64,000 nucleotides of DNA, taken from Baylisascaris procyonis. Its lineage: Eukaryota > Nematoda > Chromadorea > Rhabditida > Ascarididae. The notes beneath the pieces were generated by a model. The model was not told the origin of the DNA. It saw only the letters and a list, made by a program, of their open reading frames with translations, and made no database searches. The stretch lies in assembly GCA_037389465.1 (NCBI GenBank), contig JAZARR010000280.1, positions 281,523 to 345,522 on the forward strand. Reading direction: 5' to 3'. Shown piece by piece: positions 37,024 to 50,200 of this stretch; positions within the stretch are counted from its first letter, which is position 1, and each line of letters begins with the position of its first letter. Position numbers and translations under genes: made by a program.

Positions 37024-38430
37024 ATTATTTTTGTGGGCTTTTTTCTATTTATAATTGTTTTTGTGGATTTTTTTCTAGTTAAAGTTGTTTTTGTGGACTT
37101 ATTTCTATTTATATTTGTTTTTGTGGACCCTTTTGTATTTATAATCGTTTTTGTGGACTTTTTTGTATATATAATTCCTTTGTGGACTTTTTTCTATTTA
37201 TAATTGTTTTAGTGGATTTTTTGTAGTTAAAGTTGTTTTTGTGGACTTATTTCTATTTATATTTGTTTTTGTGGAACCTTTTGTATTTATAATCGTTTTT
37301 GTGGACTTTTTTGTATTTATAATTCTTTTGAGGACTTTTTTCTATTTATAATTGTTTTTCTGGACTTTTCTGTATTTATAATTGTTTTTGTGGACCTTTT
37401 TCTATTTATAATTGTTTTTGTAGACGTTTTTGTATTTGTAATTGTTTCTGTGGGCTTCTTTGCGTTTAGAATTGGTTTTGTGGACCTTTTTGTATTCACA
37501 TTTGTTTTTGTGGACTTTTTTGCATGTGCAATTGTTTTTGTGGACTTTTTTAGATTTACAATTGTTTTTGTTTACTTTTTTGTATTTATAATTGTTTTTC
37601 TGGTCTTTTTTGTATTTATAATTGTTTTTGTGGACCTTTTTCTATTTATAGTTGTTTTTGTAGACGTTTTTATGTTTAGAATTGTTTTTGTGGACCTTTT
37701 TATATTAACATTTGTTTTTCTGGACTTTTTTGCATGTATAGTTGTTTTTGTGGACTTTTTCTAGTTAAAATTGTTTTTGTTGACCTATTTCTATTTGCAT
37801 TTGTTTTTGTCGACCTTTTTGTATTTATAGTCGTTTTTGTGGACTTTTTTCTATTTATAATTGTTTTTTTTGATTTTTTTCTATTTAAAGTTGTTTTTGT
37901 GGACTTATTTCTATTTATATTTGTTTTTGTGGACCCTTTTGTATTTATAATCGTTTTTGTGGACTTTTTTGTATTTATAATTCTTTTGAGGACTTTTTTC
38001 TATTTATAATTGTTCTTGTGGACTCTTTTGTATTTATGATTGTTTTTTGTGGACATTTTTTGTATTTACAATTGTTTTTGTTGACCTTTTTGTACTTGTA
38101 TTTGTTTTTGTGGACCTTTTCGTATTCATAATTGTTTTTGTGGACCTTTTTGTATTTATAATGGTTTTTGTGGACTTTTTTCTATTTATGATTGTTTTTG
38201 TGGATTTTTTTCTAGTTAAAATTGTTTTTGTTGACCTATTTCTATTTGCATTTGTTTTTGTCGACCTTTTTGTATTTATAGTCGTTTTTGTGGACTTTTT
38301 TCTATTTATAATTGTTTTTGTGGATTTTTTTCTAGTTAAAGTTGTTTTTGTGGACTTATTTCTATTTATATTTGTTTTTGTGGACCCTTTTGTATTTATA
38401 ATCGTTTTTGTGGACTTTTTTGTATTTATA
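37024..38430 (+). repeat. T-rich 1,407-bp tandem duplication, copy 1
   Basis: It starts at the unit ATTATTTTTGTGGGC (37,024), repeated at 38,431. Many landmarks across the copy recur at exactly 1,407 bp, for example the units near 37,317, 37,390, 37,734 and 38,047. The constant offset shows almost no indels between copies, so this is one of the youngest duplications in the window. The period is 3 bp short of 47 full 30-bp units. Confidence 0.92.
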
Positions 38431-39837
38431 ATTATTTTTGTGGGCTTTTTTCTATTTATAATTGTTTTTGTGGATTTTTTTCTAGTTAAAGTTGTTTTTG
38501 TGGACTTATTTCTATTTATATTTGTTTTTGTGGACCCTTTTGTATTTATAATCGTTTTTGTGGACTTTTTTGTATATATAATTCCTTTGTGGACTTTTTT
38601 CTATTTATAATTGTTTTAGTGGATTTTTTGTAGTTAAAGTTGTTTTTGTGGACTTATTTCTATTTATATTTGTTTTTGTGGACCCTTTTGTATTTATAAT
38701 CGTTTTTGTGGACTTTTTTGTATTTATAATTCTTTTGAGGACTTTTTTCTATTTATAATTGTTTTTCTGGACTTTTCTGTATTTATAATTGTTTTTGTGG
38801 ACCTTTTTCTATTTATAATTGTTTTTGTAGACGTTTTTGTATTTGTAATTGTTTCTGTGGGCTTCTTTGCGTTTAGAATTGGTTTTGTGGACCTTTTTGT
38901 ATTCACATTTGTTTTTGTGGACTTTTTTGCATGTGCAATTGTTTTTGTGGACTTTTTTAGATTTACAATTGTTTTTGTTTACTTTTTTGTATTTATAATT
39001 GTTTTTCTGGTCTTTTTTGTATTTATAATTGTTTTTGTTGACTTTTTTGTGTTTCTAATTGTTTTTGTGGACGTTTTTATGTTTAGAATTGTTTTTGTGG
39101 ACCTTTTTATATTAACATTTGTTTTTCTGGACTTTTTTGCATGTATAGTTGTTTTTGTGGACTTTTTCTAGTTAAAATTGTTTTTGTTGACCTATTTCTA
39201 TTTGCATTTGTTTTTGTCGACCTTTTTGTATTTATAGTCGTTTTTGTGGACTTTTTTCTATTTATAATTGTTTTTGTTGATTTTTTTCTATTTAAAGTTG
39301 TTTTTGTGGACTTATTTCTATTTATATTTGTTTTTGTGGACCTTTTTGTATTTATAATCGTTTTTGTGGACTTTTTTGTATTTATAATTCTTTTGAGGAC
39401 TTTTTTCTATTTATAATTGTTCTTGTGGACTCTTTTGTATTTATGATTGTTTTTTGTGGACATTTTTTGTATTTACAATTGTTTTTGTTGACCTTTTTGT
39501 ACTTGTATTTGTTTTTGTGGACCTTTTCGTATTCATAATTGTTTTTGTGGACCTTTTTGTATTTATAATGGTTTTTGTGGACTTTTTTCTATTTATGATT
39601 GTTTTTGTGGATTTTTTTCTAGTTAAAATTGTTTTTGTTGACCTATTTCTATTTGCATTTGTTTTTGTGGACCTTTTTGTATTTATAGTCGTTTTTGTGG
39701 ACTTTTTTCTATTTATAATTGTTTTTGTGGATTTTTTTCTAGTTAAAGTTGTTTTTGTGGACTTATTTCTATTTATATTTGTTTTTGTGGACCCTTTTGT
39801 ATTTATAATCGTTTTTGTGGACTTTTTTGTATTGATA
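38431..39837 (+). repeat. T-rich 1,407-bp tandem duplication, copy 2
   Basis: This second copy abuts copy 1. Differences from copy 1 are few. Near 39,028-39,080 it reads TTGTTGACTTTTTTGTGTTTC where copy 1 (about 37,635) reads GTGGACCTTTTTCTATTT, and the run of eight T near 37,863 is interrupted by G here. The copy grades into the next segment near 39,838. Confidence 0.9.
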
Positions 39838-40389
39838 ATTCTTTTGTGGACTTTTGTCTATTTATAATTGTTCCTTTGGGCTTTTTTGTATTCATGATTG
39901 TTTTTGTGGACTTTTCTGTATTTATAATTGTTTTTGTGGACCTTTTCCTATTTATAATTGTTTTTGTAGACGTTTTTGTATTTGTAATTGTTTCTGTGGA
40001 CTTCTTTGCGTTTAGAATTGGTTTTGTGGACCTTTTTGCATTTACATTTGTTTTTGTGGACTTTTTTTGCATGTGCAATTGTTTTTGTGGCCTTTTTGTA
40101 TTTATAATTGTTTTTGTGGACTTTTTTGTAGTCATAATTGTTTTTGTGCACTTTTTTGTGTTCATAATTGTTTCTGTGGACTTCTTTGCGTTTAGAATTG
40201 GTTTTGTGGACCTTTTTGTATTTACATTTGTTTTTGTGGACTTTTTTTATTTTAATTCTTTTTGTGGACTTTTTTCTATTTAGAATTGTTTTTGTGGACC
40301 TTTTTGTATTCATGATTGTTTTTTGTGGACATTTTTGGTGTTTACAATTGTTTTTGTGGACATTTTTCTATTTATAATTGTTCTTGTGG

Positions 40390-42375
40390 ACTTTTTTGTA
40401 TTTATAATGGTTTTTGTGGACTTTTTTCTATTTATGATTGTTTTTGTGGATTTTTTTCTAGTTAAAATTGTTTTTGTTGACCTATTTCTATTTGCATTTG
40501 TTTTTGTCGACCTTTTTGTATTTATAGTCGTTTTTGACAACTTTTTTGTATGCATAATTCTTTTGTGGACTTTTTTCTATTTATAATTGTTCTTTTGGGC
40601 TTTTTTGTATTCACAATTGTTTTTGTGGACTTTTTTGTATTCACAATTGTTTTTGTGGACTTTTTTGTACTTGTACTTGTTTTTGCGGATTTTTGTATTT
40701 ATAATTGTTTTCTTGGACCTTTTTGTATTTATGATCGTTTTTGTGGACTTTTTTCTATTTATAATTGTTTTTCTGGGCTTTTCTGTATTTATAATTGTTT
40801 TTGTGGACCTTTTTCTATTTATAATTGTTTTTGTAGACGTTTTTGTATTAGTAATTGTTTCTGTGGGCTTCTTTGCGTTTAGAATTGGTTTTGTGGACCT
40901 TTTTGTATTCATAGTTGTTCTTGTGGACCTTTTTGTATTTATAATGGTTTTTGTGGACTTTTTTCTATTTATGATTGTTTTTGTGGATTTTTTTCTAGTT
41001 AAAATTGTTTTTGTTGACCTATTTCTATTTGCATTTGTTTTTGTCGACCTTTTTGTATTTATAGTCGTTTTTGACAACTTTTTTGTATGCATAATTCTTT
41101 TGTGGACTTTTTTCTATTTATAATTGTTCTTTTGGACTTTTTTGTATTCATGATTGTTTTTTGTGGACATTTTTTCTATTTAAATTTCTTTTTGTGGACT
41201 TTTTTTTATCTATAACTGTTATTGTGAACTTTTTTATATTTATAATTGTTTTTGAGGACTTTTTTTGTGTTCCTAATTGTTTTTGTGGCCGTTTTTGTAT
41301 TTACACTTGTTTTTGTGGACTTTTTTATTTATACTTGTTTTTGTGGACTTTTTTCTATTTAGAATTGTTTTTGTGGACTTTTTGTACTTGTAGTTGTTTT
41401 TGTGGACCTTTTTTCTATTTAGAATTGTTTTTGTGGACTTTTTTTTACTTGTAGTTGTTTTTGTGGACCTTTTTGTATTTATAGTTGTTTTTGTGGACCT
41501 TTTTGTATTTATGATTCCTTTTGTGGACCTTTTTCTATTTATAATTGTTTTTGTGGACTTTTTTTATTTATAATTCTTTTTGTGGAGCTTTTTGTACTTA
41601 CATTTGTTTTTGTAGACGTTTTTGTATTTGTAATTGTTTCTGTGGACTTCTTTGCGTTTAGAATTGGTTTTGTGGACCTTTTTGTATTTACATTTGTTTT
41701 TGTGGACTTTTTGCATGTGCAATTGTTTTTGTGGACTTTTTTGTATTTACAGTTGTTTTTGTGGACTTTTTTGTATTTATAATTGTTTTTGTAGAACTTT
41801 TTTATCTACAGTTGTTTTTGTGGACTTTTTTCTACTTAAAATTCTTTTTGTGGACTTTTTTCTATCTATCACTGTTTTTGTGGACTTTTTTGTATTTATA
41901 ATTGTTTTTGAGGACTTTTTTTGTGTTCCTAATTGTTTTTGTGGCCGTTTTTGTATTTACAATTGTTTTTGTGGACTTTTTTTATTTATACTTGTTTTTG
42001 TGGTGTTTTGTATTCATAATTGTTTTTGTGGACTTTTTTGTGTTTCTAGTTGTTTTTGTGGACGTTTTTATATTAACATTTGTTTTTGTGGACTTTTTTG
42101 CATGTATAGTTGTTTTTGTGCACTTTTCTGTATTTATAATTGTTTTTGTAGACTTTTTTCTATTTATTATCGTTTTTGTAGACCTTTTTGTATTTGTAAT
42201 TGTTTCTGTGGACTTCTTTGCGTTTAGAGTTGCTTTTGTGGACCTTTTTCTATTTATAATTGTTTTTGTGGACTTCTTTTATATATAATTTCTTCTGCGG
42301 ACCTTTTTGTATTTATGTTTGTTTTTGTGGACTTTTTTCTATTTATAATTGTTTTTGTGGATTTTTTTCTAGTTA
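40390..42375 (+). repeat. T-rich 2.2-kb duplication, copy 1
   Basis: The unit TTTTTGACAACTTTTTTG, unusual because GACAAC replaces GTGGAC, occurs at 40,536 and 41,073 here and at 42,749 and 43,278 in the second copy (offsets 2,213 and 2,205 bp). The 0.53-kb spacing within each copy marks a nested repeat. ATTTCTTCTGCGG at 42,288 pairs with 44,491 (2,203 bp). Confidence 0.85.
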
Positions 42376-42602
42376 AAGTTGTTTTTGTGGACTTATTTCT
42401 ATTTATATTTGTTTTTGTGGACCTTTTTGTATTTATAATCGTTTTTGTGGACTTTTTTCTATTTATAATTGTTCTTGTGGACTTTTTTGTATTCATGATT
42501 GTTTTTTGTGGACATTTTTTGTATTTACAATTGTTTTTGTTGACCTTTTTGTACTTGTATTTGTTTTTGTGGACCTTTTTGTATTCATAATTGTTTTTGT
42601 GG

Positions 42603-44580
42603 ACCTTTTTGTATTTATAATGGTTTTTGTGGACTTTTTTCTATTTATGATTGTTTTTGTGGATTTTTTTCTAGTTAAAATTGTTTTTGTTGACCTATTT
42701 CTATTTGCATTTGTTTTTGTCGACCTTTTTGTATTTATAGTCGTTTTTGACAACTTTTTTGTATGCATAATTCTTTTGTGGACTTTTTTCTATTTATAAT
42801 TGTTCTTTTGGGCTTTTTTGTATTCACAATTGTTTTTGTGGACTTTTTTGTATTCACAATTGTTTTTGTGGACTTTTTTGTACTTGTACTTGTTTTTGCG
42901 GATTTTTGTATTTATAATTGTTTTCTTGGACCTTTTTGTATTTATGATCGTTTTTGTGGACTTTTTTCTATTTATAATTGTTTTTCTGGGCTTTTCTGTA
43001 TTTATAATTGTTTTTGTGGACCTTTTTCTATTTATAATTGTTTTTGTAGACGTTTTTGTATTAGTAATTGTTTCTGTGGGCCTCTTTGCGTTTAGAATTG
43101 GTTTTGTGGACCTTTTTGTATTCATAGTTGTGGACCTTTTTGTATTTATAATTGTTTTTGTGGACTTTTTTCTATTTATGATTGTTTTTGTGGATTTTTC
43201 TAGTTAAAATTGTTTTTGTTGACCTATTTCTATTTGCATTTGTTTTTGTCGACCTTTTTGTATTTATAGTCGTTTTTGACAACTTTTTTGTATGCATAAT
43301 TCTTTTGTGGACTTTTTTCTATTTATAATTGTTCTTTTGGACTTTTTTGTATTCATGATTGTTTTTTGTGGACATTTTTTCTATTTAAATTTCTTTTTGT
43401 GGACTTTTTTTTTAATCTATAACTGTTATTGTGAACATTTTTATATTTATAATTGTTTTTGAGGACTTTTTTTGTGTTCCTAATTGTTTTTGTGGCCGTT
43501 TTTGTATTTACACTTGTTTTTGTGGACTTTTTTTATTTATAATTGTTTTTGTGGACTTTTTTCTATTTAGAATTGTTTTTGTGGACTTTTTGTACTTGTA
43601 GTTGTTTTTGTGGACTTTTTTATTTAGAATTGTTTTTGTGGACTTTTTTGTACTTGTAGTTGTTTTTGTGGACCTTTTTGTATTTATAGTTGTTTTTGTC
43701 GACCTTTTTGTATTTATGATTCCTTTTGTGGACCTTTTTCTATTTATAATTGTTTTTGTCGACTTTTTTTATTTATAATTCTTTTTGTGGAGCTTTTTGT
43801 ACTTACATTTGTTTTTGTAGACGTTTTTGTATTTGTAATTGTTTCTGTGGACTTCTTTGCGTTTAGAATTGGTTTTGTGGACCTTTTTGTATTTACATTT
43901 GTTTTTGTGGACTTTTTTGCATGTGGAATTGTTTTTGTGGACTTTTTTGTATTTACAGTTGTTTTTGTGGACTTTTTTGTATTTATAATTGTTTTTGTAG
44001 AATTTTTTTATCTACAGTTGTTTTTGTGGACTTTTTTCTACTTAAAATTGTTTTTGTGGACTTTTTTCTATCTATCACTGTTTTTGTGGACTTTTTGTAT
44101 TTATAATTGTTTTTGAGGACTTTTTTGTGTTCCTAATTGTTTTTGTGGCCGTTTTTGTATTTACAATTGTTTTTGTGGACTTTTTTTATTTATTGTTTTT
44201 GTGGACTTTTTTGTATTCATAATTGTTTTTGTGGACTTTTTTGTGTTTCTAGTTGTTTTTGTGGACGTTTTTATATTAACATTTGTTTTTGTGGACTTTT
44301 TTGCATGTATAGTTGTTTTTGTGGACTTTTCTGTATTTATAATTGTTTTTGTAGACTTTTTTCTATTTATTATTGTTTTTGTAGACCTTTTTGTATTTGT
44401 AATTGTTTCTGTGGACTTCTTTGCGTTTAGAATTGCTTTTGTGGACCTTTTTCTATTTATAATTGTTTTTGTGGACTTCTTTTATATATAATTTCTTCTG
44501 CGGACCTTTTTGTATTTATGTTTGTTTTTGTGGACTTTTTTCTATTTATAATTGTTTTTGTGGATTTTTTTCTAGTTAAA
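42603..44580 (+). repeat. T-rich 2.2-kb duplication, copy 2
   Basis: The unit order is as in copy 1 until about 44,580, where one copy continues CTAGTTAAAG and the other CTAGTTAAAATTG. The last kilobase of this copy (from 43,491) also belongs to the 3.75-kb duplication, so the two amplification steps overlap. A shortened unit near 43,130 (ATAGTTGTGGACC) lacks about eight bases compared with copy 1 near 40,915. Confidence 0.82.
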
Positions 44581-47240
44581 ATTGTTTTTGTTGACCTATT
44601 TCTATTTGCATTTGTTTTTGTGGACCTTTTTGTATTTATAGTCGTTTTTGTGGACTTTTTTGTATGCATAATTTTTTGTGGACTTTTTTCTATTTATAAT
44701 TGTTTTTTGGACTTTTTTGTATTCACAATTGTTTTTGTGGACTTTTTGTATTTATGATTGTTTTTGTGGACTTTTTTCTATTTATAATTGTTTTTGTGGA
44801 CTTTTTGTATTTATAATTGTTTTTGTGGACCTTTTTCTATTTATAATTGTTTTTGTAGACGTTTTTGTATTTGTAATTGTTTCTGTGGACTTCTTTGCGT
44901 TTAGAATTGGTTTTGTGGACCTTTTTGTATTCACATTTGTTCTTGTGGACTTTTTTGCATGCGCAGTTGTTTTTGTGGACTTTTTTGTATTTACAATTGT
45001 TTTTGTGGACTTTTTTGTATTTATAATTGTTTTTGTGGACTTTTTGTATTTATAATTGTTTTTGTGGACTTTTTTGTGTTTCTAATTGTTTTTGTGGACG
45101 TTTTTATGTTTAGAATTGTTTTTGTGGACCTTTTTTATTTACATTTGTTTTTGTGGACTTTTTTGCATGTATAGTTGTTTTTGTGGACTTTTTCTATTTA
45201 AAATTGTTTTTGTGGACCTTTTTCTATTTGCATTTGTTTTTGTGGACCTTTTTGTATTTATAATTGTTTTTGTGGACTTTTTTCTATTTATAATTGTTTT
45301 TGTGGATTTTTTTCTATTTAAAGTTGTTTTTGTGGACTTATTTCTATTTATATTTGTTTTTGTGGACCTTTTGTATTTATAATTGTTTTTGTGGACTTTT
45401 TTGTATTTATAATTCTTTTGTGGACTTTTTCTATTTATAATTGTTCTTGTGGACTCTTTTGTATTCATGATTGTTTTTGTGGACATTTTTTGTATTTACA
45501 ATTGTTTTTGTGGACCTTTTTGTACTTGTATTTGTTTTTGTGGACCTTTTTGTATTCATAATTGTTTTTGTGGACTTTTTGTATTTATAATGGTTTTTGT
45601 GGACTTTTTCTATTTATGATTGTTTTTGTGGATTTTTTTCTAGTTAAAATTGTTTTTGTGGACCTTTTTCTATTTGCATTTGTTTTTGTCGACCTTTTTG
45701 TATTTATAATTGTTTTTGTGGACTTTTTTCTATTTATAATTGTTTTTGTGGATTTTTTTCTAGTTAAAGTTGTTTTTGTGGACTTATTCCTATTTATATT
45801 TGTTTTTGTGGACCCTTTTGTATTTATAATTGTTTTTGTGGACTTTTTTGTATTGATAATTTTTTGTGGACTTTTGTCTATTTATAATTGTTTTTGGGCT
45901 TTCTTGTATTCATGATTGTTTTTGTGGACTTTGTATTTATAATTGTTTTTGTGGACCTTTTTCTATTTATAATTGTTTTTGTAGACGTTTTTGTATTTGT
46001 AATTGTTTCTGTGGACTTCTTTGCGTTTAGAATTGGTTTTGTGGACCTTTTTGTATTTACATTTGTTTTTGTGGACTTTTTTGTATTTGCAATTGTTTTT
46101 GTGGACTTTTTGTATTTACAATTGTTTTTGTGGACTTTTTGTATTTATAATTGTTTTTGTGGTTTTTTGTATTTATAATTGTTTTTGTGGACTTTTTTGT
46201 GTTTCTACTTGTTTTTGTGGACGTTTTTATATTAACATTTGTTTTTGTGGACTTTTTTGCATGTATAGTTGTTTTTGTGGACTTTTTGTATTTATAATTG
46301 TTTTTGTGGACTTTTTTCTATTATTGTTTTTGTGGACCTTTTTGTATTTGTAATTGTTTTTGTGGACTTCTTTGCGTTTAGAATTGCTTTTGTGGACCTT
46401 TCTATTTATAATTGTTTTTGTGGACTTTTTTATATATAATTTTTTGTGGACCTTTTTGTATTTATGTTTGTTTTTGTGGACTTTTTCTATTTATAATTGT
46501 TTTTGTGGACCTTTTTGTATTTATAATGGTTTTTGTGGACTTTTTTCTATTTATAATTGTTTTTGTGGACCTTTTTTATTTATAATTCTTTTTGTGGAGC
46601 TTTTTGTATTCACATTTGTTTTTGTAGACCTTTTTGTATTTGTAATTGTTTCTGTGGACTTTTTGCGTTTAGAATTGTTTTTGTGGACATTTTTGTATTT
46701 ACATTTGTTTTTTTGGACTTTTTTGCATGTGCAATTGTTTTTGTGGACTTTTTTGTATTTATAATTGTTTTTGTGGACTTTTTTGTATTTATAATTGTTT
46801 TTGTGGACTTTTTTTATTTATAATTGTTTTTGTGGACTTTTTTTCTATTTAGGATTGTTTTTGTGGACCTTTTTATATTTACATTTGTTTTTGTGGACTT
46901 TTTTGTATATATAATTGTTTTTGTGGACCTTTTTCTAGTTTTTGTGGACTTATTTCTATTTATATTTGTTTTTGTGGACCTTTTTGTATTTATATTCGTT
47001 TTTGTGGACTTTTTTGTATTTATAGTTCTTTTGTAGACTTTTTTCTATTTATAATTGTTCTTGTGGACTTTTTGTATTCATGATTGTTTTTTGTGGACAT
47101 TTTTGTATTTACAATTGTTTTTGTGGATTTTTTTATCTACACTTGTTTTTGTGGACTTTTTTTCTATTTAAAATTCTTTTTGTGGACTTTTTTCTATCTA
47201 TAACTGTTTTTGTCGACTTTTTTGTACTTGTAGTTGTTTT
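43491..47240 (+). repeat. T-rich 3.75-kb duplication, copy 1
   Basis: Landmarks pair at a near-constant offset: TGTGGCCGTT at 43,491 and 47,241 (3,750), GATTCCTTTT at 43,718 and 47,472 (3,754), ATTTCTTCTGCGG at 44,491 and 48,242 (3,751), TATTGATAATT at 45,851 and 49,600 (3,749), and CTAGTTTTTGTGG at 46,935 and 50,703 (3,768). Several rare-variant units in 46.1-46.6 kb are simplified relative to copy 2, for example ATAATTTTTTGTGGACC near 46,437 against ATAATTTCTTCTGCGGACC near 50,204. Confidence 0.88.
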
Positions 47241-50200
47241 TGTGGCCGTTTTTGTATTTACACTTGTTTTTGTGGACTTTTTTTATTTATACTTGTTTTT
47301 GTGGACTTTTTTTCTATTTAGAATTGTTTTTGTGGACTTTTTGTACTTGTAGTTGTTTTTGTGGACCTTTTTTCTATTTATAATTGTTTTTGTGGACTTT
47401 TTTGTACTTGTAGTTGTTTTTGTGGACCTTTTTGTATTTATAATTGTTTTTGTGGACCTTTTTGTATTTATGATTCCTTTTGTGGACCTTTTTCTATTTA
47501 TAATTGTTTTTGTGGACTTTTTTATTTATAATTGTTTTTGTGGAGCTTTTTGTACTTACATTTGTTTTTGTAGACGTTTTTGTATTTGTAATTGTTTCTG
47601 TGGACTTCTTTGCGTTTAGAATTGGTTTTGTGGACCTTTTTGTATTTACATTTGTTTTTGTGGACTTTTTTGCATGTGCAATTGTTTTTGTGGACTTTTT
47701 TGTATTTACAGTTGTTTTTGTGGACTTTTTTGTATTTATAATTGTTTTTGTAGAATTTTTTTATCTACAGTTGTTTTTGTGGACTTTTTCTACTTAAAAT
47801 TGTTTTTGTGGACTTTTTTCTATCTATCACTGTTTTTGTGGACTTTTTTGTATTTATAATTGTTTTTGAGGACTTTTTTTGTGTTCCTAATTGTTTTTGT
47901 GGCCGTTTTTGTATTTACAATTGTTTTTGTGGACTTTTTATTTACTTGTTTTTGTGGTGTTTTTGTATTCATAATTGTTTTTGTGGACTTTTTGTGTTTC
48001 TAGTTGTTTTTGTGGACGTTTTTATATTAACATTTGTTTTTGTGGACTTTTTTGCATGTATAGTTGTTTTTGTGGACTTTTCTGTATTTATAATTGTTTT
48101 TGTGGACTTTTTTCTATTTATTATTGTTTTTGTAGACCTTTTTGTATTTGTAATTGTTTCTGTGGACTTCTTTGCGTTTAGAGTTGCTTTTGTGGACCTT
48201 TTTCTATTTATAATTGTTTTTGTGGACTTCTTTTATATATAATTTCTTCTGCGGACCTTTTTGTATTTATGTTTGTTTTTGTGGACTTTTTTCTATTTAT
48301 AATTGTTTTTGTGGATTTTTTTCTAGTTAAAATTGTTTTTGTTGACCTATTTCTATTTGCATTTGTTTTTGTCGACCTTTTTGTATTTATAGTTGTTTTT
48401 GTGGACTTTTTTGTATGCATAATTCTTTTGTGGACTTTTTTCTATTTATAATTGTTTTTTGGACTTTTTGTATTCACAATTGTTTTTGTGGACTTTTTTG
48501 TATTTATGATCGTTTTTGTGGGCTTTTTTCTATTTATAATTGTTTTTCTGGACTTTTCTGTATTTATAATTGTTTTTGTGGACCTTTTTCTATTTATAAT
48601 TGTTTTTGTAGACGTTTTTGTATTTGTAATTGTTTCTGTGGACTTTTTGCGTTTAGAATTGGTTTTGTGGACCTTTTTGTATTCACATTTGTTCTTGTGG
48701 ACTTTTTTGCATGCGCAGTTGTTTTTGTGGACTTTTTTGTATTTACAATTGTTTTTGTTTACTTTTTTGTATTTATAATTGTTTTTGTGGTGTTTTTTGT
48801 ATTTATAATTGTTTTTGTGGACTTTTTTGTGTTTCTAATTGTTTTTGTGGACGTTTTTATGTTTAGAATTGTTTTTGTGGACCTTTTTATATTTACATTT
48901 GTTTTTGTGGACTTTTTTGCATGTATAGTTGTTTTTGTGGACTTTTTCTAGTTAAAATTGTTTTTGTGGACCTTTTCTATTTGCATTTGTTTTTGTGGAC
49001 CTTTTTGTATTTATAGTTGTTTTTGTGGACTTTTTCTATTTATAATTCTTTTTGTGGACCTTTTTGTATCTACATTTGTTTTTGTGGACTTATTTCTATT
49101 TATATTTGTTTTTGTGGACCTTTTGTATTTATAATCGTTTTTGTGGACTTTTTTGTATTTATAATTCTTTTGTGGACTTTTTTCTATTTATAATTGTTCT
49201 TGTGGACTCTTTTGTATTCATGATTGTTTTTGTGGATTTTTTGTATTTACAATTGTTTTTGTGGACCTTTTTGTACTTGTATTTGTTTTTGTGGACCTTT
49301 TTGTATTCATAATTGTTTTTGTGGACCTTTTTGTATTTATAATTGTTTTTGTGGACTTTTTTCTATTTATGATTGTTTTTGTGGATTTTTCTATTTAAAA
49401 TTGTTTTTGTGGACCTATTTCTATTTGCATTTGTTTTTGTCGACCTTTTTGTATTTATAGTTGTTTTTGTGGACTTTTTTCTATTTATAATTGTTTTTGT
49501 GGATTTTTTCTAGTTAAAGTTGTTTTTGTGGACTTATTCCTATTTATATTTGTTTTTGTGGACCTTTTGTATTTATAATTGTTTTTGTGGACTTTTTTGT
49601 ATTGATAATTCTTTTGTGGACTTTTGTCTATTTATAATTGTTGATTTGGGCTTTCTTGTATTCATGATTGTTTTTTGTGGACTTTTCTGTATTTATAATT
49701 GTTTTTGTGGACCTTTTTCTATTTATAATTGTTTTTGTAGACGTTTTTGTATTTGTAATTGTTTCTGTGGACTTCTTTGCGTTTAGAATTGGTTTTGTGG
49801 ACCTTTTTGCATTTACATTTGTTTTTGTGGACTTTTTTGCATGTGCAATTGTTTTTGTGGACTTTTTTGTATTTATAATTGTTTTTGTGGACTTTTTTGT
49901 ATTTATAATTGTTTTTGTGGTGTTTTTTGTATTTATAATTGTTTTTGTGGACTTTTTTGTGTTTCTACTTGTTTTTGTGGACGTTTTTATATTAACATTT
50001 GTTTTTGTGGACTTTTTTTGCATGTATAGTTGTTTTTGTGCACTTTTCTGTATTTATAATTGTTTTTGTAGACTTTTTTCTACTTATTATCGTTTTTGTA
50101 GACCTTTTTGTATTTGTAATTGTTTTGTGGACTTCTTTGTATTTAGAATTGTTTTGTGGACCTTTTTCTATTTATAATTGTTTTTGTGGACTTCTTTTAT

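Noticed and set aside
40577..41092. Reverse-strand 171-codon frame rich in K, T, N and R (KSTKTIINRK repeats), resembling a basic DNA-binding tail
   Set aside because: It is the antisense reading of the same T-rich unit. It recurs wherever unit phase is kept and has no independent support.
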